From: Photorhabdus namnaonensis
Lineage (GTDB): Bacteria; Pseudomonadota; Gammaproteobacteria; Enterobacterales; Enterobacteriaceae
DNA length: 64,000 nt
Direction of reading: 5' to 3'
NCBI RefSeq assembly: GCF_001684335.1
Contig: NZ_LOIC01000061.1
Span: 171,961 to 235,960, forward strand
The number at the start of each line of letters is the position of its first letter. Within the stretch, counting starts at the first letter, position 1. The position numbers and the translations under genes were made by a program. Below are positions 32,870 through 43,249 of the stretch, one piece after another. The notes beneath the pieces are model-generated. The model was given only the letters and a program-made list of their open reading frames with translations, did no database searches and had not been told where the DNA came from.

Positions 32870-33542
32870 ATTTCAGAATCGTTTGGTTGGAACAATTGTC
32901 TTGGTAGCATTGGGTGTTATTGTGCTGCCTGCGTTATTAGACGGCAACAAGAAATATAACGAAGATAAATTTGCATCAATTCCCTTGGTTCCAAAGCCTG
33001 GGGATGAGCAAGAAATTGAATCTATACCTCCTCTTAATCCACCAATATTATCAGTGCCTCTGGAAGATGAGACAGAGGCATTGCAACCAGAAACATTGGA
33101 GCAGCCGGAAATACCATTGGTTACTACTCCTAATCCCACGCTGATAGTCCCTCCTGTTGCTCAGCCAGAAGTGAAGCTTCAACCACAGATTAAGCTTGAA
33201 CCAAAACCAGAGACTAAGCCGCTCGCTCCGGCGCTTAAACCTAAACCAGACATCAAGCCAGAGCAGAAACCTGAAGTTAAACCGGTTGAAACCGCCCCGC
33301 AAGGGCAGGCTTATATCGTACAACTGGGTGCTTTAAAAAATGCCGGAAAGGTAGATGAAATCGTTGCCAGATTACGTTTGTCCGGTTATCAGGTTTATAC
33401 GGTTCCTTCATCTCCGGTTCAGGGGCAATTAACCAGAATATATGTTGGTCCGAATGCCTCTAAGCAACAACTTGACTCGGCATTATCAGAATTGAAAAGT
33501 TTGACTGGATTACAAGGGCAAGTAAGGAGTTATCGGCCATAA
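32859..33542 (+). CDS. dedD: Cell-division protein DedD (SPOR domain)
   Basis: A divisome protein with a short cytoplasmic N-terminus, one transmembrane helix (LVGTIVLVALGVIVLPALL), a long proline-lysine-rich linker (repeats such as KPKPDIKPEQKPEVKP) and a C-terminal SPOR domain (AYIVQLGALKNAGKVDEIV) that binds denuded septal glycans. The start is GTG at 32859 by homology ([11 protein letters not shown]); the longer frame from 32826 lies inside folC. GAGAAGGGA serves as RBS. Confidence 0.92.
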   Translation: MASRFQNRLVGTIVLVALGVIVLPALLDGNKKYNEDKFASIPLVPKPGDEQEIESIPPLNPPILSVPLEDETEALQPETLEQPEIPLVTTPNPTLIVPPVAQPEVKLQPQIKLEPKPETKPLAPALKPKPDIKPEQKPEVKPVETAPQGQAYIVQLGALKNAGKVDEIVARLRLSGYQVYTVPSSPVQGQLTRIYVGPNASKQQLDSALSELKSLTGLQGQVRSYRP

Positions 33543-33688
33543 TAGTTACCGATTGTAATAAAAAGTGGGCGATGCCTATGTGACGAATAGGACAACGATC
33601 ATGAAGAAGTAAATCTTAAGTGATTGCGGTGATGGTGATTACTCAAATTCGCCGTCCAATTATTTTCAGCGGGATAGGAAATCTTGCT

Positions 33689-33704
33689 ACGCAAACGTTT
33701 TCGT
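33689..33704. promoter_or_regulatory. PurR operator upstream of cvpA-purF
   Basis: ACGCAAACGTTTTCGT is the 16-bp PurR consensus palindrome, 57 bp before the cvpA start. This is the position of the known purine-repressor site in the E. coli cvpA-purF-ubiX operon. Confidence 0.9.
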
Positions 33705-33760
33705 TTTCTGTTAGAATGCACTTGAAACGGATGCCGAGGTGTCTATTTTGGAATTAAAAC

Positions 33761-34267
33761 ATGGTTTGGATTGATTACGTTATTATCGCCATTATTGGCT
33801 TCTCGGCATTAGTTAGCCTGATTCGTGGGTTTATTCGTGAGGCGTTATCGCTGGTTACTTGGGGATGTGCTTTCTTTGTGGCAAGCCATTTTTATACTTA
33901 CTTAGCGGTCTATTTCACCCGTTTTGAAGATGAATTGGTGCGTAATGGGATCGCTATTGCGTTGCTGTTTATTGCTACTTTGATTGTCGGTTCCGTGGTG
34001 AACTATGTGATAGGTTCTCTTGTGCAACGGACTGGATTGTCAGGTACTGATCGAGTATTGGGGGTCTGCTTTGGGGCATTGCGTGGTGTACTGATTGTCG
34101 CGGCTATTCTGTTTTTTCTGGATACATTTACACCACTGGCTCGAAGTGAAGATTGGAAACAGTCACAATTGATCCCACAGTTCAGTCATATCATTAGGTG
34201 GTTCTTTGACTACCTGCAAAATGCGTCAAGTTTCTTGCCGGAGAAATATACCTCTCCGTTTGGCTGA
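33761..34267 (+). CDS. cvpA: Colicin V production protein homologue
   Basis: A 168-residue inner-membrane protein with four predicted helices, beginning [20 protein letters not shown]. It is needed for colicin V production in E. coli and contributes to envelope stress tolerance; its molecular role is unclear. It heads the PurR-controlled cvpA-purF-ubiX operon. The purF start lies 15 bp after its stop. Confidence 0.94.
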   Translation: MVWIDYVIIAIIGFSALVSLIRGFIREALSLVTWGCAFFVASHFYTYLAVYFTRFEDELVRNGIAIALLFIATLIVGSVVNYVIGSLVQRTGLSGTDRVLGVCFGALRGVLIVAAILFFLDTFTPLARSEDWKQSQLIPQFSHIIRWFFDYLQNASSFLPEKYTSPFG

Positions 34268-34281
34268 TGAGGAAAAACTAC

Positions 34282-35799
34282 ATGTGCGGTATTGTTGGTA
34301 TCGTCGGTTTTACACCGGTTAACCAGTCGATTTATGATGCGTTGACGGTGCTTCAGCACCGTGGGCAAGATGCTGCGGGCATTGCCACTATTGATGGTAA
34401 CAATGGGTTTCGTTTACGCAAGGCCAATGGCTTAGTGAGAGACGTGTTTGAAGCCCGGCATATGCTGCGTTTACAGGGAACGATCGGGATTGGTCATGTT
34501 CGCTATCCGACAGCGGGCAGTTCCAGTGCATCGGAGGCTCAACCGTTTTATGTGAACTCTCCATTTGGTATTACATTGACACACAATGGTAATTTGACGA
34601 ATGCTCATGAGTTGAAGAAAAAACTGTTTGAGGATGCCCGTCGCCATGTGAATACCACGTCAGATTCTGAGATTTTGCTCAATGTTTTTGCTAGTGAACT
34701 AGATTGCTTCCAGCATTATCCATTGGAGCCTGACAATATTTTTGCGGCAGTAGCGGCAATGCATAAACAGGTGAGTGGTGCTTATGCCTGCATTGCGATG
34801 ATTATTGGTCATGGATTAGTGGCTTTCCGTGATCCGCATGGTATTCGTCCGTTGGTTTTAGGTAAGCGTACCTTGGATGATGGCCGTAATGAATATATGG
34901 TCGCTTCTGAAAGCGTTGCATTGGATACGCTAGGCTTTGAATTCCTACGGGATGTCGCATCAGGTGAAGCAATTTATATTACTGAACAAGGTCAGCTATT
35001 TAGTCGTCAATGTGCTGAAAATCCTTCTCTGACCCCCTGCTTATTTGAATTTGTCTATTTAGCTCGCCCAGATTCTTTTATTGATAAAATTTCGGTTTAT
35101 AACGCTCGCATACGGATGGGGCATAAACTGGGGGCCAAAATCGCCCGTGAATGGGAAGATTTGCATATTGATGTGGTGATTCCAATCCCCGAAACATCTT
35201 GCGATGTCGCGCTAGAAATTGCCCGCATACTCGGAAAACCTTATCGTCAGGGATTTGTGAAAAATCGCTATGTTGGCCGGACATTTATCATGCCTGGGCA
35301 ACAGGAACGCCGGAAATCAGTCCGCCGTAAACTGAATGCTAATCGCGCGGAATTCCGTGATAAAAATGTGCTATTGGTGGACGACTCTATCGTACGTGGT
35401 ACAACGTCAGAACAGATTGTTGATATGGCGCGTGAAGCGGGCGCGAAGAGAGTTTATCTTGCTTCGGCAGCACCAGAAGTGCGTTTCCCGAATGTTTATG
35501 GCATTGATATGCCCAATGCAAATGAACTGATTGCTCACGGGCGTGAAGTGGATGAAATTCGTCAACTTATTGGTGCAGATGCATTGATATTTCAGGATTT
35601 AACCGATCTGATCGACGCTGTTCGTGAAGAAAACCCGGATATTGATGGGTTTGAGTGTTCAGTATTCAATGGTGTTTATGTTACCAAAGACGTCGACCAG
35701 ACTTATCTCTATTATCTGGAGAATCTGCGTAAAGATGATGAAGTAAAGCTGAATAATCAGAATGAAATCGAAAACTTGGATATCTATAATGAAGGTTGA
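34282..35799 (+). CDS. purF: Amidophosphoribosyltransferase
   Basis: First committed step of purine synthesis (PRPP plus glutamine to phosphoribosylamine). The start is ATG at 34282, so that Cys2 (MCGIVGIVG) becomes the N-terminal nucleophile after methionine removal; GATGAGGA precedes it. The PRPP-binding motif [14 protein letters not shown] lies near residue 365. The resulting 505 residues equal the E. coli length. Second gene of a PurR-controlled operon. Confidence 0.97.
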   Translation: MCGIVGIVGFTPVNQSIYDALTVLQHRGQDAAGIATIDGNNGFRLRKANGLVRDVFEARHMLRLQGTIGIGHVRYPTAGSSSASEAQPFYVNSPFGITLTHNGNLTNAHELKKKLFEDARRHVNTTSDSEILLNVFASELDCFQHYPLEPDNIFAAVAAMHKQVSGAYACIAMIIGHGLVAFRDPHGIRPLVLGKRTLDDGRNEYMVASESVALDTLGFEFLRDVASGEAIYITEQGQLFSRQCAENPSLTPCLFEFVYLARPDSFIDKISVYNARIRMGHKLGAKIAREWEDLHIDVVIPIPETSCDVALEIARILGKPYRQGFVKNRYVGRTFIMPGQQERRKSVRRKLNANRAEFRDKNVLLVDDSIVRGTTSEQIVDMAREAGAKRVYLASAAPEVRFPNVYGIDMPNANELIAHGREVDEIRQLIGADALIFQDLTDLIDAVREENPDIDGFECSVFNGVYVTKDVDQTYLYYLENLRKDDEVKLNNQNEIENLDIYNEG

Positions 35800-35844
35800 T
35801 GGCCCTCGGGTTTAAATAGCTGTTCAGTGTTTGATGAGGAAAAA

Positions 35845-36429
35845 ATGAAAAGATTGATAGTAGGGCTTACAGGAGCAAGCGGGGCTATTTATGGCGTAAG
35901 GCTACTGCAAGTTTTACAACCAGTTGAAGGAATAGAGACACATCTGGTTATCAGTCGTTCCGCCCGCCAGACACTGGCGCTTGAAACAAATTATAGTTTA
36001 CGAGATGTGCAGGCGCTGGCTGATGTTGTGTATGACAGCAGAGATATTGCCGCTGCCATCTCTTCAGGTTCATTCAAAACTTCGGGCATGGTCATTCTGC
36101 CATGCTCAATAAAAACCCTTTCAGGTATTGTTCACAGCTATACTGATGGATTAGTGACCAGAGCGGCAGATGTTGTATTAAAAGAAAGTCGTAAGTTAGT
36201 GCTTGGGGTGAGAGAAACGCCGTTGCATTTGGGGCATCTCAGGCTGATGACTCAAGCGGCGGAAATTGGCGCGGTGATTATGCCGCCTGTGCCTGCATTT
36301 TATCATCAGCCTCAACAGATTCAGGATATTATTGACCAGACAGTTAACCGAGTGCTTGATCAGTTTGATATTGAGCTGCCTCATGATCTATTTACCCGCT
36401 GGCAAGGGGCTAAAAGCGTTGAGATTTAG
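35845..36429 (+). CDS. ubiX: Flavin prenyltransferase
   Basis: Makes prenyl-FMN, the cofactor of the UbiD decarboxylase in ubiquinone synthesis. It has 194 residues from ATG at 35845 ([17 protein letters not shown]), with GAGGA upstream, and the family signatures [20 protein letters not shown] and [20 protein letters not shown]. In E. coli argT-hisJQMP come next; here the gene meets yfcH convergently with a 20-bp overlap. Confidence 0.95.
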   Translation: MKRLIVGLTGASGAIYGVRLLQVLQPVEGIETHLVISRSARQTLALETNYSLRDVQALADVVYDSRDIAAAISSGSFKTSGMVILPCSIKTLSGIVHSYTDGLVTRAADVVLKESRKLVLGVRETPLHLGHLRLMTQAAEIGAVIMPPVPAFYHQPQQIQDIIDQTVNRVLDQFDIELPHDLFTRWQGAKSVEI

Positions 36430-37324
36430 CATTTAGCAGGTCTTCAAATGCCTCTTTTAGCTGAAAATAGCGGAAGCCAAAACCCGCTTGTTCCAAGTTA
36501 TGCGGTATGGCCTGTTGCCCGCCTAGTACCAGCGCTGAAGCTTCTCCCATCAGTAATTTCAGCACAAAAGCAGGTGTTCGAATAATGGCAGGGCGGTGCA
36601 ATACTTCTCCCAGTGTTGCGGCAAATTGATCATTATGTACTGGATAAGGGGCGGTCATATTAAAAGGACCGCTCAAATCAGGCGTCATTAACAGGTAATA
36701 GATGCCATTCACCATATCGTCAATATGAATCCAGGGCAGATACTGTTTCCCGCTCCCCATAGGGCCGCCAAGCCCAAGACGGAACAGGGGAAGCATTTTT
36801 TTCAGTGCTCCGCCGTTTTTTGCCAGTACAACACCAGTACGTAAAAGACACACCCGGGTTTTATCACTGGCTGCCTGTAATGCAAGTTGTTCCCACTGCT
36901 TACATAGCTGATGAGTAAATTCATCATGAGGCGGCTCATGCTCTGTGACGACTGTTTGATTCTGATCCCCGTAATAGCCTACCGCAGAGCCGGAAATAAA
37001 GACTTCTGGTGGTGTCTGGCTGGCATTAATGAGCTTGCTGAGTTGCTCTGTCAATGTCCAGCGACTCTGGCACAGCTTCTCTTTTTGCGTTGAAGTCCAT
37101 AGCTTGTTTGCTATGGGTTCGCCAGCAAGATTGATTACGGCATTAAAATCGTTGAGATCGGTTTTATCTTTCAGGCTGGTCCAGCATTCAGCTTGGTTGC
37201 TGAATAGAGAATAAACTTTTTGAGGTGAGCGGCTTAGAATAGTAATGGAATGGGATAAAGAAAGAAGTTGGCAAACCAGACGGCTACCAATCAAACCTGT
37301 TCCGCCAGTGATTAAAATACGCAT
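36410..37324 (-). CDS. yfcH: TIGR01777-type NAD-dependent epimerase, YfcH
   Basis: A short-chain dehydrogenase-fold protein of 304 residues. The nucleotide-binding loop is [15 protein letters not shown], and GSAVGYYGD supplies the catalytic tyrosine region. The C-terminal DUF1731 segment contains [20 protein letters not shown]. The ATG at 37324 has AGGAG 5 bp before it, preferred over the GTG at 37330. Substrate unknown. Confidence 0.92.
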   Translation of the reverse strand: MRILITGGTGLIGSRLVCQLLSLSHSITILSRSPQKVYSLFSNQAECWTSLKDKTDLNDFNAVINLAGEPIANKLWTSTQKEKLCQSRWTLTEQLSKLINASQTPPEVFISGSAVGYYGDQNQTVVTEHEPPHDEFTHQLCKQWEQLALQAASDKTRVCLLRTGVVLAKNGGALKKMLPLFRLGLGGPMGSGKQYLPWIHIDDMVNGIYYLLMTPDLSGPFNMTAPYPVHNDQFAATLGEVLHRPAIIRTPAFVLKLLMGEASALVLGGQQAIPHNLEQAGFGFRYFQLKEAFEDLLNAKSQRF

Positions 37325-37478
37325 AACCACTCCTATAATCTAAATTGTTGATATAAGAACTGTTGTTGATATAAAAACTATAGCATATAGCAGAGATATA
37401 AGGGCTGGTGGTTAAAGATATCGCTATCTGTCAGTCGGATCAAGTTTTGCGGGGAAATAGTTACCCCGCAGACAAGTA

Positions 37479-38099
37479 TTAGGCTTTGCTATAGGCAATT
37501 TGAGTGGCGGGGCGTTGGCTGATAGCATCAAACCATTTTTTCACTGCCGGATAATCGTTCAGATCAATATTCTGACGTTCATAGGCACGAACCCACGGAT
37601 AAGTTGAGATATCAGCAATACTGTATTCCTGACCGCCCAGATAGGGTGTTTTTTCCAATTGAGTATTTAGGACTTGATACAAGCGCTTTGTCTCTTCCTG
37701 ATAACGATTAATCGCGTAAGGGACTTTCTCCGGCGCGAAGTGACTAAAATGGTGATTTTGTCCTAGCATTGGGCCAAAGCCCCCGACCTGCCAAAACAGC
37801 CATTGTAGGCTTTGAATACGCTCACGCATATCTTTGCTGAGTAACTTACCCGTTTTCTCTGCCAGATAAGTAAGAATGGCGCCAGATTCGAAAATGGCGA
37901 TAGGTTTACCCCCATCGACTGGTTGCTGATCAACGATGGCGGGAATCTTATTATTAGGCGAAATGGCAAGAAATTCAGGTTTGAATTGATCTCCGGCGCC
38001 AATATCAATTCGGTGAATATGATAGGGAAGACCCGCTTCTTCCAGGAAGAGGGTGATTTTATGGCCGTTTGGCGTTGGAGCATAATACAGATCGATCAT
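37479..38099 (-). CDS. yfcG: Disulfide-bond oxidoreductase YfcG (GST-like)
   Basis: A Nu-class glutathione-transferase-like protein of 206 residues that uses glutathione for disulfide reduction. The N-terminal thioredoxin fold begins MIDLYYAPTPNGHKITLFL; Thr8 and Asn10 of the APTPNG loop correspond to the residues that bind glutathione in E. coli YfcG. The helical domain contains LQWLFWQVGGFGPMLGQNHH. The start at 38099 has GGAGG 5 bp before it. Confidence 0.94.
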   Translation of the reverse strand: MIDLYYAPTPNGHKITLFLEEAGLPYHIHRIDIGAGDQFKPEFLAISPNNKIPAIVDQQPVDGGKPIAIFESGAILTYLAEKTGKLLSKDMRERIQSLQWLFWQVGGFGPMLGQNHHFSHFAPEKVPYAINRYQEETKRLYQVLNTQLEKTPYLGGQEYSIADISTYPWVRAYERQNIDLNDYPAVKKWFDAISQRPATQIAYSKA

Positions 38100-38195
38100 G
38101 GAACCTCCAGTGGAACACGTAATTGGGTCACACATTACCATTAATTTGTGCAGTGTGTAAGGTATGTTGATATCCTTCCTAGCCTAAGACCAACG

Positions 38196-38227
38196 TGATC
38201 TTCCTGAGCAGTACGACAGGAAGATCA
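38196..38227. terminator. Perfect inverted repeat between yfcG and the effector gene
   Basis: TGATCTTCCTG and CAGGAAGATCA form an 11-bp perfect stem with a 10-nt loop, 44 bp past the effector stop. It probably terminates the effector transcript. It lacks a clear U-tract, so a protein-binding role is possible. Confidence 0.45.
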
Positions 38228-38270
38228 TGAATAAAGAAATGATCAGTTTTTCTTCTGGAGAAAAGCGTAC

Positions 38271-39800
38271 TTATTTGGAGCTTGTTTTTATGCTGCCATC
38301 CGCGTTAACTGTTGCCCGACTTCCGCCGTACAGATCTTTCCTGAAAGTAGAGTAATCTGTGTGGACATCATCACGGCCTTCTAATTCCGCCAATATTTCC
38401 TGGCTGGATACGCTAAACCCTTTGGCATGGATAGGAGAAGAAAAGGGTTCGGTATAGAGATTCAATCCCCACTGAGGCGCTAAACCGTGGTTAGCCGCGC
38501 CTAAATTAACTTCAATCATAGAATGATGATTATCATCAACCAGATAACCGGTTGCCAGCCATCGAGTGAGCTCTTTCATTTCCCGATCCCCACGTTGAAT
38601 GGATTGCTCTGGTGATTCGCCGTTAGTAGGCGTACCTAAAGCAAGATCATTTTTCAGACCGGCGCCCAACAACCTGGCCGCAGTAATAAAACGATCCGTA
38701 GTACCCGAAGGCGCAGCGACAGTTGGCAAATTGTGTAAAGCGGCATCCTGAGAAAAGCCTGTATTTTCTTTCACATTCCAGACAGAAAAGCCGTTACCAC
38801 GTTGTACGATAATGTTGTCCTTAGCTAACTCTTGATGTGCTTTGATAGGTTCTGACCGACCAAATTGATAGTCAGTTCTGTCCAACCGGTTGCGAGGATT
38901 TAAACTGGCAAATGCCGATTCCCGGCTGGTCAGACGATTATTGGCTTCAAGTGAAGCGGCGGTTGACCAGACACTATCCTTATCAGGCGCTGCTGTTCTG
39001 AAATCATTTTGGACTTTTGTAAGACTATTGCCGGCCAGAGCCGGGTTACTAATAACTTCTTGCCCATTTACCTGTTTAGTCACCTGATATAATTCAGGAT
39101 TTTCAGAGGCATTAAGTTTATTTTCATTTTTAAAAGTGTAGAGATTCAATTGATCTGGTAAAGGCTTTTCCTTAGTGGAACCGCGAGCAGGTGCAAAATT
39201 TTTACTTTCCAAGTAACCAATATCAATTATATCCTTGAATTCTGATTTCAAGTCAGGTGATGAATAAATTTTCTCCAGAGTATCGCGGAAATAAGCTGAG
39301 TTGGTGAGATCATAATAAGCTGTGGCTTTCTCTCTCAATGTTAGCGGTTCTGTATTTGCCCTATCAGGTCTTACACCATTCTGCCGTGCTTCACTAATGA
39401 TTCGAGTAAATCCACCTGCGCCAAGTTGACCGACAATACTAAAACCGGGCTTATCTCCGGTATAGGCATTAAGCATTTTAGTGATTGCGGTTAACTCATT
39501 TCCCTCCGCGCGAACAAAAAGTTTTACCAAGTTGGACAAGAGAGAATCAACTGTTTTATGGGCGGCAGTGCTTTCGCTGGCTAAACGAGAAATATTAGCT
39601 TCAATTTGTTTATTGGTTACGACGGATTTTTCATTCCAACGTGTGATAACCGAGGTTGGTGCTGTCAGTGGACTATCAATGGTATTATTTAATAATGGCT
39701 CGCAACAATGGCTAGTTTTATCCGTTGCAGTTGGTTGATGCAATTCAGTTTGATGAATATAGATTCTGGTGTTAGCTCTCTGTATTGAAAAATCCGGCAT
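38271..39800 (-). CDS. Candidate type III secretion effector, unknown activity
   Basis: A 509-residue protein that I cannot assign to a named family. It has no signal peptide or transmembrane segment. The N-terminus is polar and serine/threonine-rich (MPDFSIQRANTRIYIHQTEL), as in type III substrates, and the body is hydrophilic. Conserved-looking C-terminal stretches include TTDRFITAARLLGAGLKNDL, DDNHHSMIEVNLGAANHGL and ILAELEGRDDVHTDYSTF. Apart from one CC pair near residue 32, cysteine is essentially absent, arguing against a cysteine-protease effector. GGAGAA is the RBS. A CesT-type chaperone gene lies immediately upstream on the same strand, the usual chaperone-effector layout. No secretion apparatus genes are in the window. 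Confidence 0.7.
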   Translation of the reverse strand: MPDFSIQRANTRIYIHQTELHQPTATDKTSHCCEPLLNNTIDSPLTAPTSVITRWNEKSVVTNKQIEANISRLASESTAAHKTVDSLLSNLVKLFVRAEGNELTAITKMLNAYTGDKPGFSIVGQLGAGGFTRIISEARQNGVRPDRANTEPLTLREKATAYYDLTNSAYFRDTLEKIYSSPDLKSEFKDIIDIGYLESKNFAPARGSTKEKPLPDQLNLYTFKNENKLNASENPELYQVTKQVNGQEVISNPALAGNSLTKVQNDFRTAAPDKDSVWSTAASLEANNRLTSRESAFASLNPRNRLDRTDYQFGRSEPIKAHQELAKDNIIVQRGNGFSVWNVKENTGFSQDAALHNLPTVAAPSGTTDRFITAARLLGAGLKNDLALGTPTNGESPEQSIQRGDREMKELTRWLATGYLVDDNHHSMIEVNLGAANHGLAPQWGLNLYTEPFSSPIHAKGFSVSSQEILAELEGRDDVHTDYSTFRKDLYGGSRATVNADGSIKTSSK

Positions 39801-39856
39801 ATTTTTTCTCCATTATTTTATTTTCTGCTGTGAACCATTTAGCCTGAGAAAACAGG

Positions 39857-40267
39857 TCAAACAAAAATATCGTTGGCCGAAGCGGAAGTGGTGGGTTTAG
39901 TTTCTGGAAAAGGAAGTTCAGCTCTTATTTTTTGCAGGTTCCCCAGAATATTAGCCAAGTCAGTAGCATCGATTCGTTCTATATCTTGTAATAAACAGAG
40001 ACGAATAGTTTGCGTTGGCTGATGTAATGCAAGCCATGCTCCTCCAAGCATGTTTATATTACTGTTTAATGAGAGCCAAAATTCCGCATCACTATTCACA
40101 AACGAAGCCACCGTATGATGAAAAGTCAGTGTTGTTCTTGTTGAATCCACTTCTAACCACCAAGGGCCATAATCACCGATGTTCAATTGCACTGCGCCGG
40201 TAGAAAGATTCAACATAATGTTGGTCTGAGCGGCAAAATCTGCGCATAACTTTTCTAATTTGGACAT
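39857..40267 (-). CDS. Type III secretion chaperone, CesT/SycE-like
   Basis: A small (136-residue), acidic protein with the class I chaperone layout: an N-terminal helix (LEKLCADFAAQTNIML), beta strands (AVQLNIGDYGPWWLEVDS, TLTFHHTVA), a central segment with NINMLGGAWLALHQPTQTIR, and a C-terminal helix (DATDLANILGNLQKIRAEL). This is the pattern of SycE/SycT/CesT homodimers that bind the N-terminal region of one effector. It ends 56 bp before the effector gene and is almost certainly cotranscribed with it. The call is by pattern, not by a recognised orthologue. Confidence 0.72.
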   Translation of the reverse strand: MSKLEKLCADFAAQTNIMLNLSTGAVQLNIGDYGPWWLEVDSTRTTLTFHHTVASFVNSDAEFWLSLNSNINMLGGAWLALHQPTQTIRLCLLQDIERIDATDLANILGNLQKIRAELPFPETKPTTSASANDIFV

Positions 40268-41014
40268 AAATAAATCTCATCAAAAAAATTAATAGTAAAA
40301 TATTGCCTAAATTATGTGGTCGAGGAACAGGATCGTCTATCAAAAATAGACAAAAATATTGTAAGAATTAATCAAATGGATGGGTTCTTGGTGGTAACTA
40401 AATAATATCGTCAACATATAGTGACGGTTGGTTTCTATGAAGAATTTGGCGCTAAATCTAGCGGGATAAGGTGAATAGTCAATTTCAATCTTACTCTCAG
40501 TGATGGTTTTGGGGGCCTTATGGACTGAGGGAATAGAACGAATATATCGCGTGGTGACTAATGAAAATATGCTATCAATGATAAATTATTAACTAATTTC
40601 TTATTTCTGTTTTGATTGAGTATGGATGGAATTTTTTCATTATTTAATTCATTGAAAATAAAATTTAATGATTAATCATGACGGTTAGTATGGATATTTT
40701 TTTCTTATGTAAATCAAACTATTATTTTTTAATTTTTTGGTGATGATAACTCTATATCGGAATAATGAATTTTTGGTTTTTATTTTTTGTGGATTTAGTA
40801 TTTGTGAAATTAAATAAATCAATGATCTGCATTGTTATTTGGTTGCCATTTTTTACCTTATGTTTTTCATAATGATATTCGTTTTGCATTTATTGAATTT
40901 TATTACAATTACATACTTGAGTGAATGAATTTTCTCTCCCACTATTATTGATGTATCGACCTAATAATAAGTGTCGAATTAATACTCCAGAATAAAAAGA
41001 GGGAGATAATAATT
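40268..41014. other. AT-rich divergent intergenic region
   Basis: About 750 bp between the divergent chaperone and lipase genes. No coding frame is credible. It is very AT-rich and should hold both promoters; no operator could be assigned with confidence. Confidence 0.55.
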
Positions 41015-42892
41015 ATGAGCGAATTATGCCCACGTGATATTATTGATAGCCAAAGAACTACAGAACATTGGGTGGAGTTCCAATTAGTTGATGAACAAGG
41101 TAATCCATTAGTGAATATGCCTTATCGTCTGATAAGTAGCGGGAGGTTCCGAGATGAACGCAAAGGTGTGACTAATAATCAAGGATTGCTTAGGGAAGAA
41201 AACTTATCACCTGATGCGGTGACGTTATATATCAGCGCTCAACCATTAGCTGATGAAATGGAACAACGTCCATTACGGGAAAAACGCAGTATTAGGGCGT
41301 CAGTTGTCAAACCAAAAGCGGAAACGGAAGGTCATCAACACCATTATGTGACGATTGGACAGATAAGTGATGGCTTGCCTGTAATTGATAAATGGATAGA
41401 AGAGAAACCGCCACGCTATCATTTCCCGGATTCGGTACCGAAAGGTTTTCGTGTTCTCTCAACAAATTGCCGGTATGTTTTGGAAGTATGTCCATTTCGT
41501 GCATGGGTACTATTGTTACATCATCAGAAAGATTATTCCCTGGTGAATGCTTATAATTTGGCATTAATGGGATTACTGTCATATTTTGATGATAATGTCG
41601 ATATAGCAGGTTCTATTACTCATTTTTTTAACCGACAGATGCTGGATATATCTCAATTGCCCGGTAAAGTGGAAAAAATAGCGCGCACGCCGATTGTTTA
41701 TGATGTGCCATTTAGTGAACGTTACACTGATGTTGTATTTATTGATTCAAAAGCGGGTGAAAGCGGGATAGGAGATACGGAATTATTTTATGCAGCTAAT
41801 CAACAGGATATTATTATCAGTTGGCGAGGGACAGCGAGTGTTGATGACGCCATTACTGATATTATGTATCAACCATTGAAATTGGGTTGTGAACCAGATG
41901 GGGTATGCAGTGGTTTTATTAATAATGGTAAAGTTCATAGGGGATTTTGGGAGGCGTTTAATCTTATTGGTCAGTTAAAAGTTCCCGGTTCTGATGAAAA
42001 TATGTTTCATAAAATTATTAATTTAGCTAAAAACCGAAACGTATTTGTTTGTGGACATAGTTTAGGTGGCGCTTTAGGATTATTGCATAGTGCCCAACTG
42101 AAAGAGTATCATCCTTGCTTGTATAGCTATGGGATGCCTCGGACATTAACTCGCAGCGCGGTACAAGAATTGGAAAATATGACACATTACCGTCATGTGA
42201 ATGAAAATGATTTGGTTCCCTCTATGCCCCCGGAAAAAGATTTGGATAACTGGCTTTATAATTATTGGGGACCATTGGGTTATCTATTTAGTGCTATTGA
42301 ATTGTTGGGTTTGACGAAAGGTCAGGAGGTTTTTTTACATCATGGAGAAATAGTTCATTTTTATAAGGCTGATCTTATTATTGAGACTTTAAAAAAGGAT
42401 GATTCAAACAACTTTATACGGCTTACAGAGGTATTGCCTGTCATGGCAAAATTGTATTTGATTCCGTCACTGAATCATGAAACTGAAGATAATATGAAGA
42501 TGGCATCGGAGATTCAAAAGGAATTTTTTAAACAGATAAGTAGTGCTGATAGGGATAAATGGTTCCCACGTAATGCAAACCCGACCTTAAAATATGCTTT
42601 AGGTGTCCCTGATCACCGTATGCTTAACTATATTCATTACATTGGTGATAGAATTGCAGAATTGTTTGCTCCCGATAAATATTCTTTTTATCAAGAACAG
42701 AAAAAATTATTTGAAAAAACAATGAATGAAAGGAATGATATTATTCCTGATATTCGGCAACGTAATGCATTGTTTTTGAATATGGATGCTCAATTAGAGC
42801 TAGCACTTATTGATACTCGGCAAGATAAACGTGGTATTTTGGCCTTAGCACGTTATACCAATATTGCTACGCGGATTGAGAAAGAGTTATGA
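41015..42892 (+). CDS. Class 3 lipase-fold protein, probable secreted effector
   Basis: A 625-residue protein. The N-terminal 100 residues (HWVEFQLVDEQGNPLVNMPY) resemble the small beta domain found at the start of VgrG/PAAR-associated type VI effectors. The central alpha/beta-hydrolase of the Lipase_3 type has the nucleophile elbow GHSLGG with Ser349, a likely acid Asp399 (NENDLVPSMPP) and candidate histidines 442, 443 or 448 (LHHGEIVHFY), so the triad looks intact. No signal peptide is present, which favours delivery by a specialised system. The AGGGAG RBS precedes the ATG. No adjacent vgrG or immunity gene is obvious, so the delivery route is inferred. Confidence 0.78.
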   Translation: MSELCPRDIIDSQRTTEHWVEFQLVDEQGNPLVNMPYRLISSGRFRDERKGVTNNQGLLREENLSPDAVTLYISAQPLADEMEQRPLREKRSIRASVVKPKAETEGHQHHYVTIGQISDGLPVIDKWIEEKPPRYHFPDSVPKGFRVLSTNCRYVLEVCPFRAWVLLLHHQKDYSLVNAYNLALMGLLSYFDDNVDIAGSITHFFNRQMLDISQLPGKVEKIARTPIVYDVPFSERYTDVVFIDSKAGESGIGDTELFYAANQQDIIISWRGTASVDDAITDIMYQPLKLGCEPDGVCSGFINNGKVHRGFWEAFNLIGQLKVPGSDENMFHKIINLAKNRNVFVCGHSLGGALGLLHSAQLKEYHPCLYSYGMPRTLTRSAVQELENMTHYRHVNENDLVPSMPPEKDLDNWLYNYWGPLGYLFSAIELLGLTKGQEVFLHHGEIVHFYKADLIIETLKKDDSNNFIRLTEVLPVMAKLYLIPSLNHETEDNMKMASEIQKEFFKQISSADRDKWFPRNANPTLKYALGVPDHRMLNYIHYIGDRIAELFAPDKYSFYQEQKKLFEKTMNERNDIIPDIRQRNALFLNMDAQLELALIDTRQDKRGILALARYTNIATRIEKEL

Positions 42893-43249
42893 TAAAATAG
42901 AGATGAATAAGTTAAATATTAAGATTAACGAATTGACATTTATAACCGGATAAATAGAACGCTAGAAAATAATGTCGCCATAATGAGAAATATGGTCGGA
43001 CGACGGTTTAGATTTCTCTTTTCTAATTTTAAGGGTTGATAAGATGAAGTTATCAACCCTGTTATCATTACCAGTAAAAATCTTATCAGACTACAGTTTC
43101 TTTACAGTTCTATTCCAAGTTTAGTGAAAAGGTTGCATGAGCCGTCTGAAACGAATAACTTCGTAGGGCCCTTATCGATTTGGTTGTTTTGAGTAGAATA
43201 AACATTTTGTAGATTTGCAAGTTTTTGCTAATAAAAAAGGTTTTTGAAG
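42893..43249. other. Intergenic region between lipase and yfcD genes
   Basis: No gene is supported in this 357-bp stretch. It contains the hairpin at 43032-43060 and presumably the yfcD promoter. Confidence 0.55.
43032..43060 (+). terminator. Probable terminator hairpin after the lipase gene
   Basis: AGGGTTGATAA and TTATCAACCCT form a perfect 11-bp stem with a 7-nt loop, about 140 bp after the lipase stop. The following sequence is only modestly T-rich. Confidence 0.55.

Noticed and set aside
40341-40366. ExsA-like box (CAAAAATAGAC...TTGTAAG) near the chaperone gene
   Set aside because: The motif reads towards the lipase gene about 650 bp away, not towards the chaperone-effector genes, and several consensus bases fail. 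In such AT-rich DNA it is likely chance.
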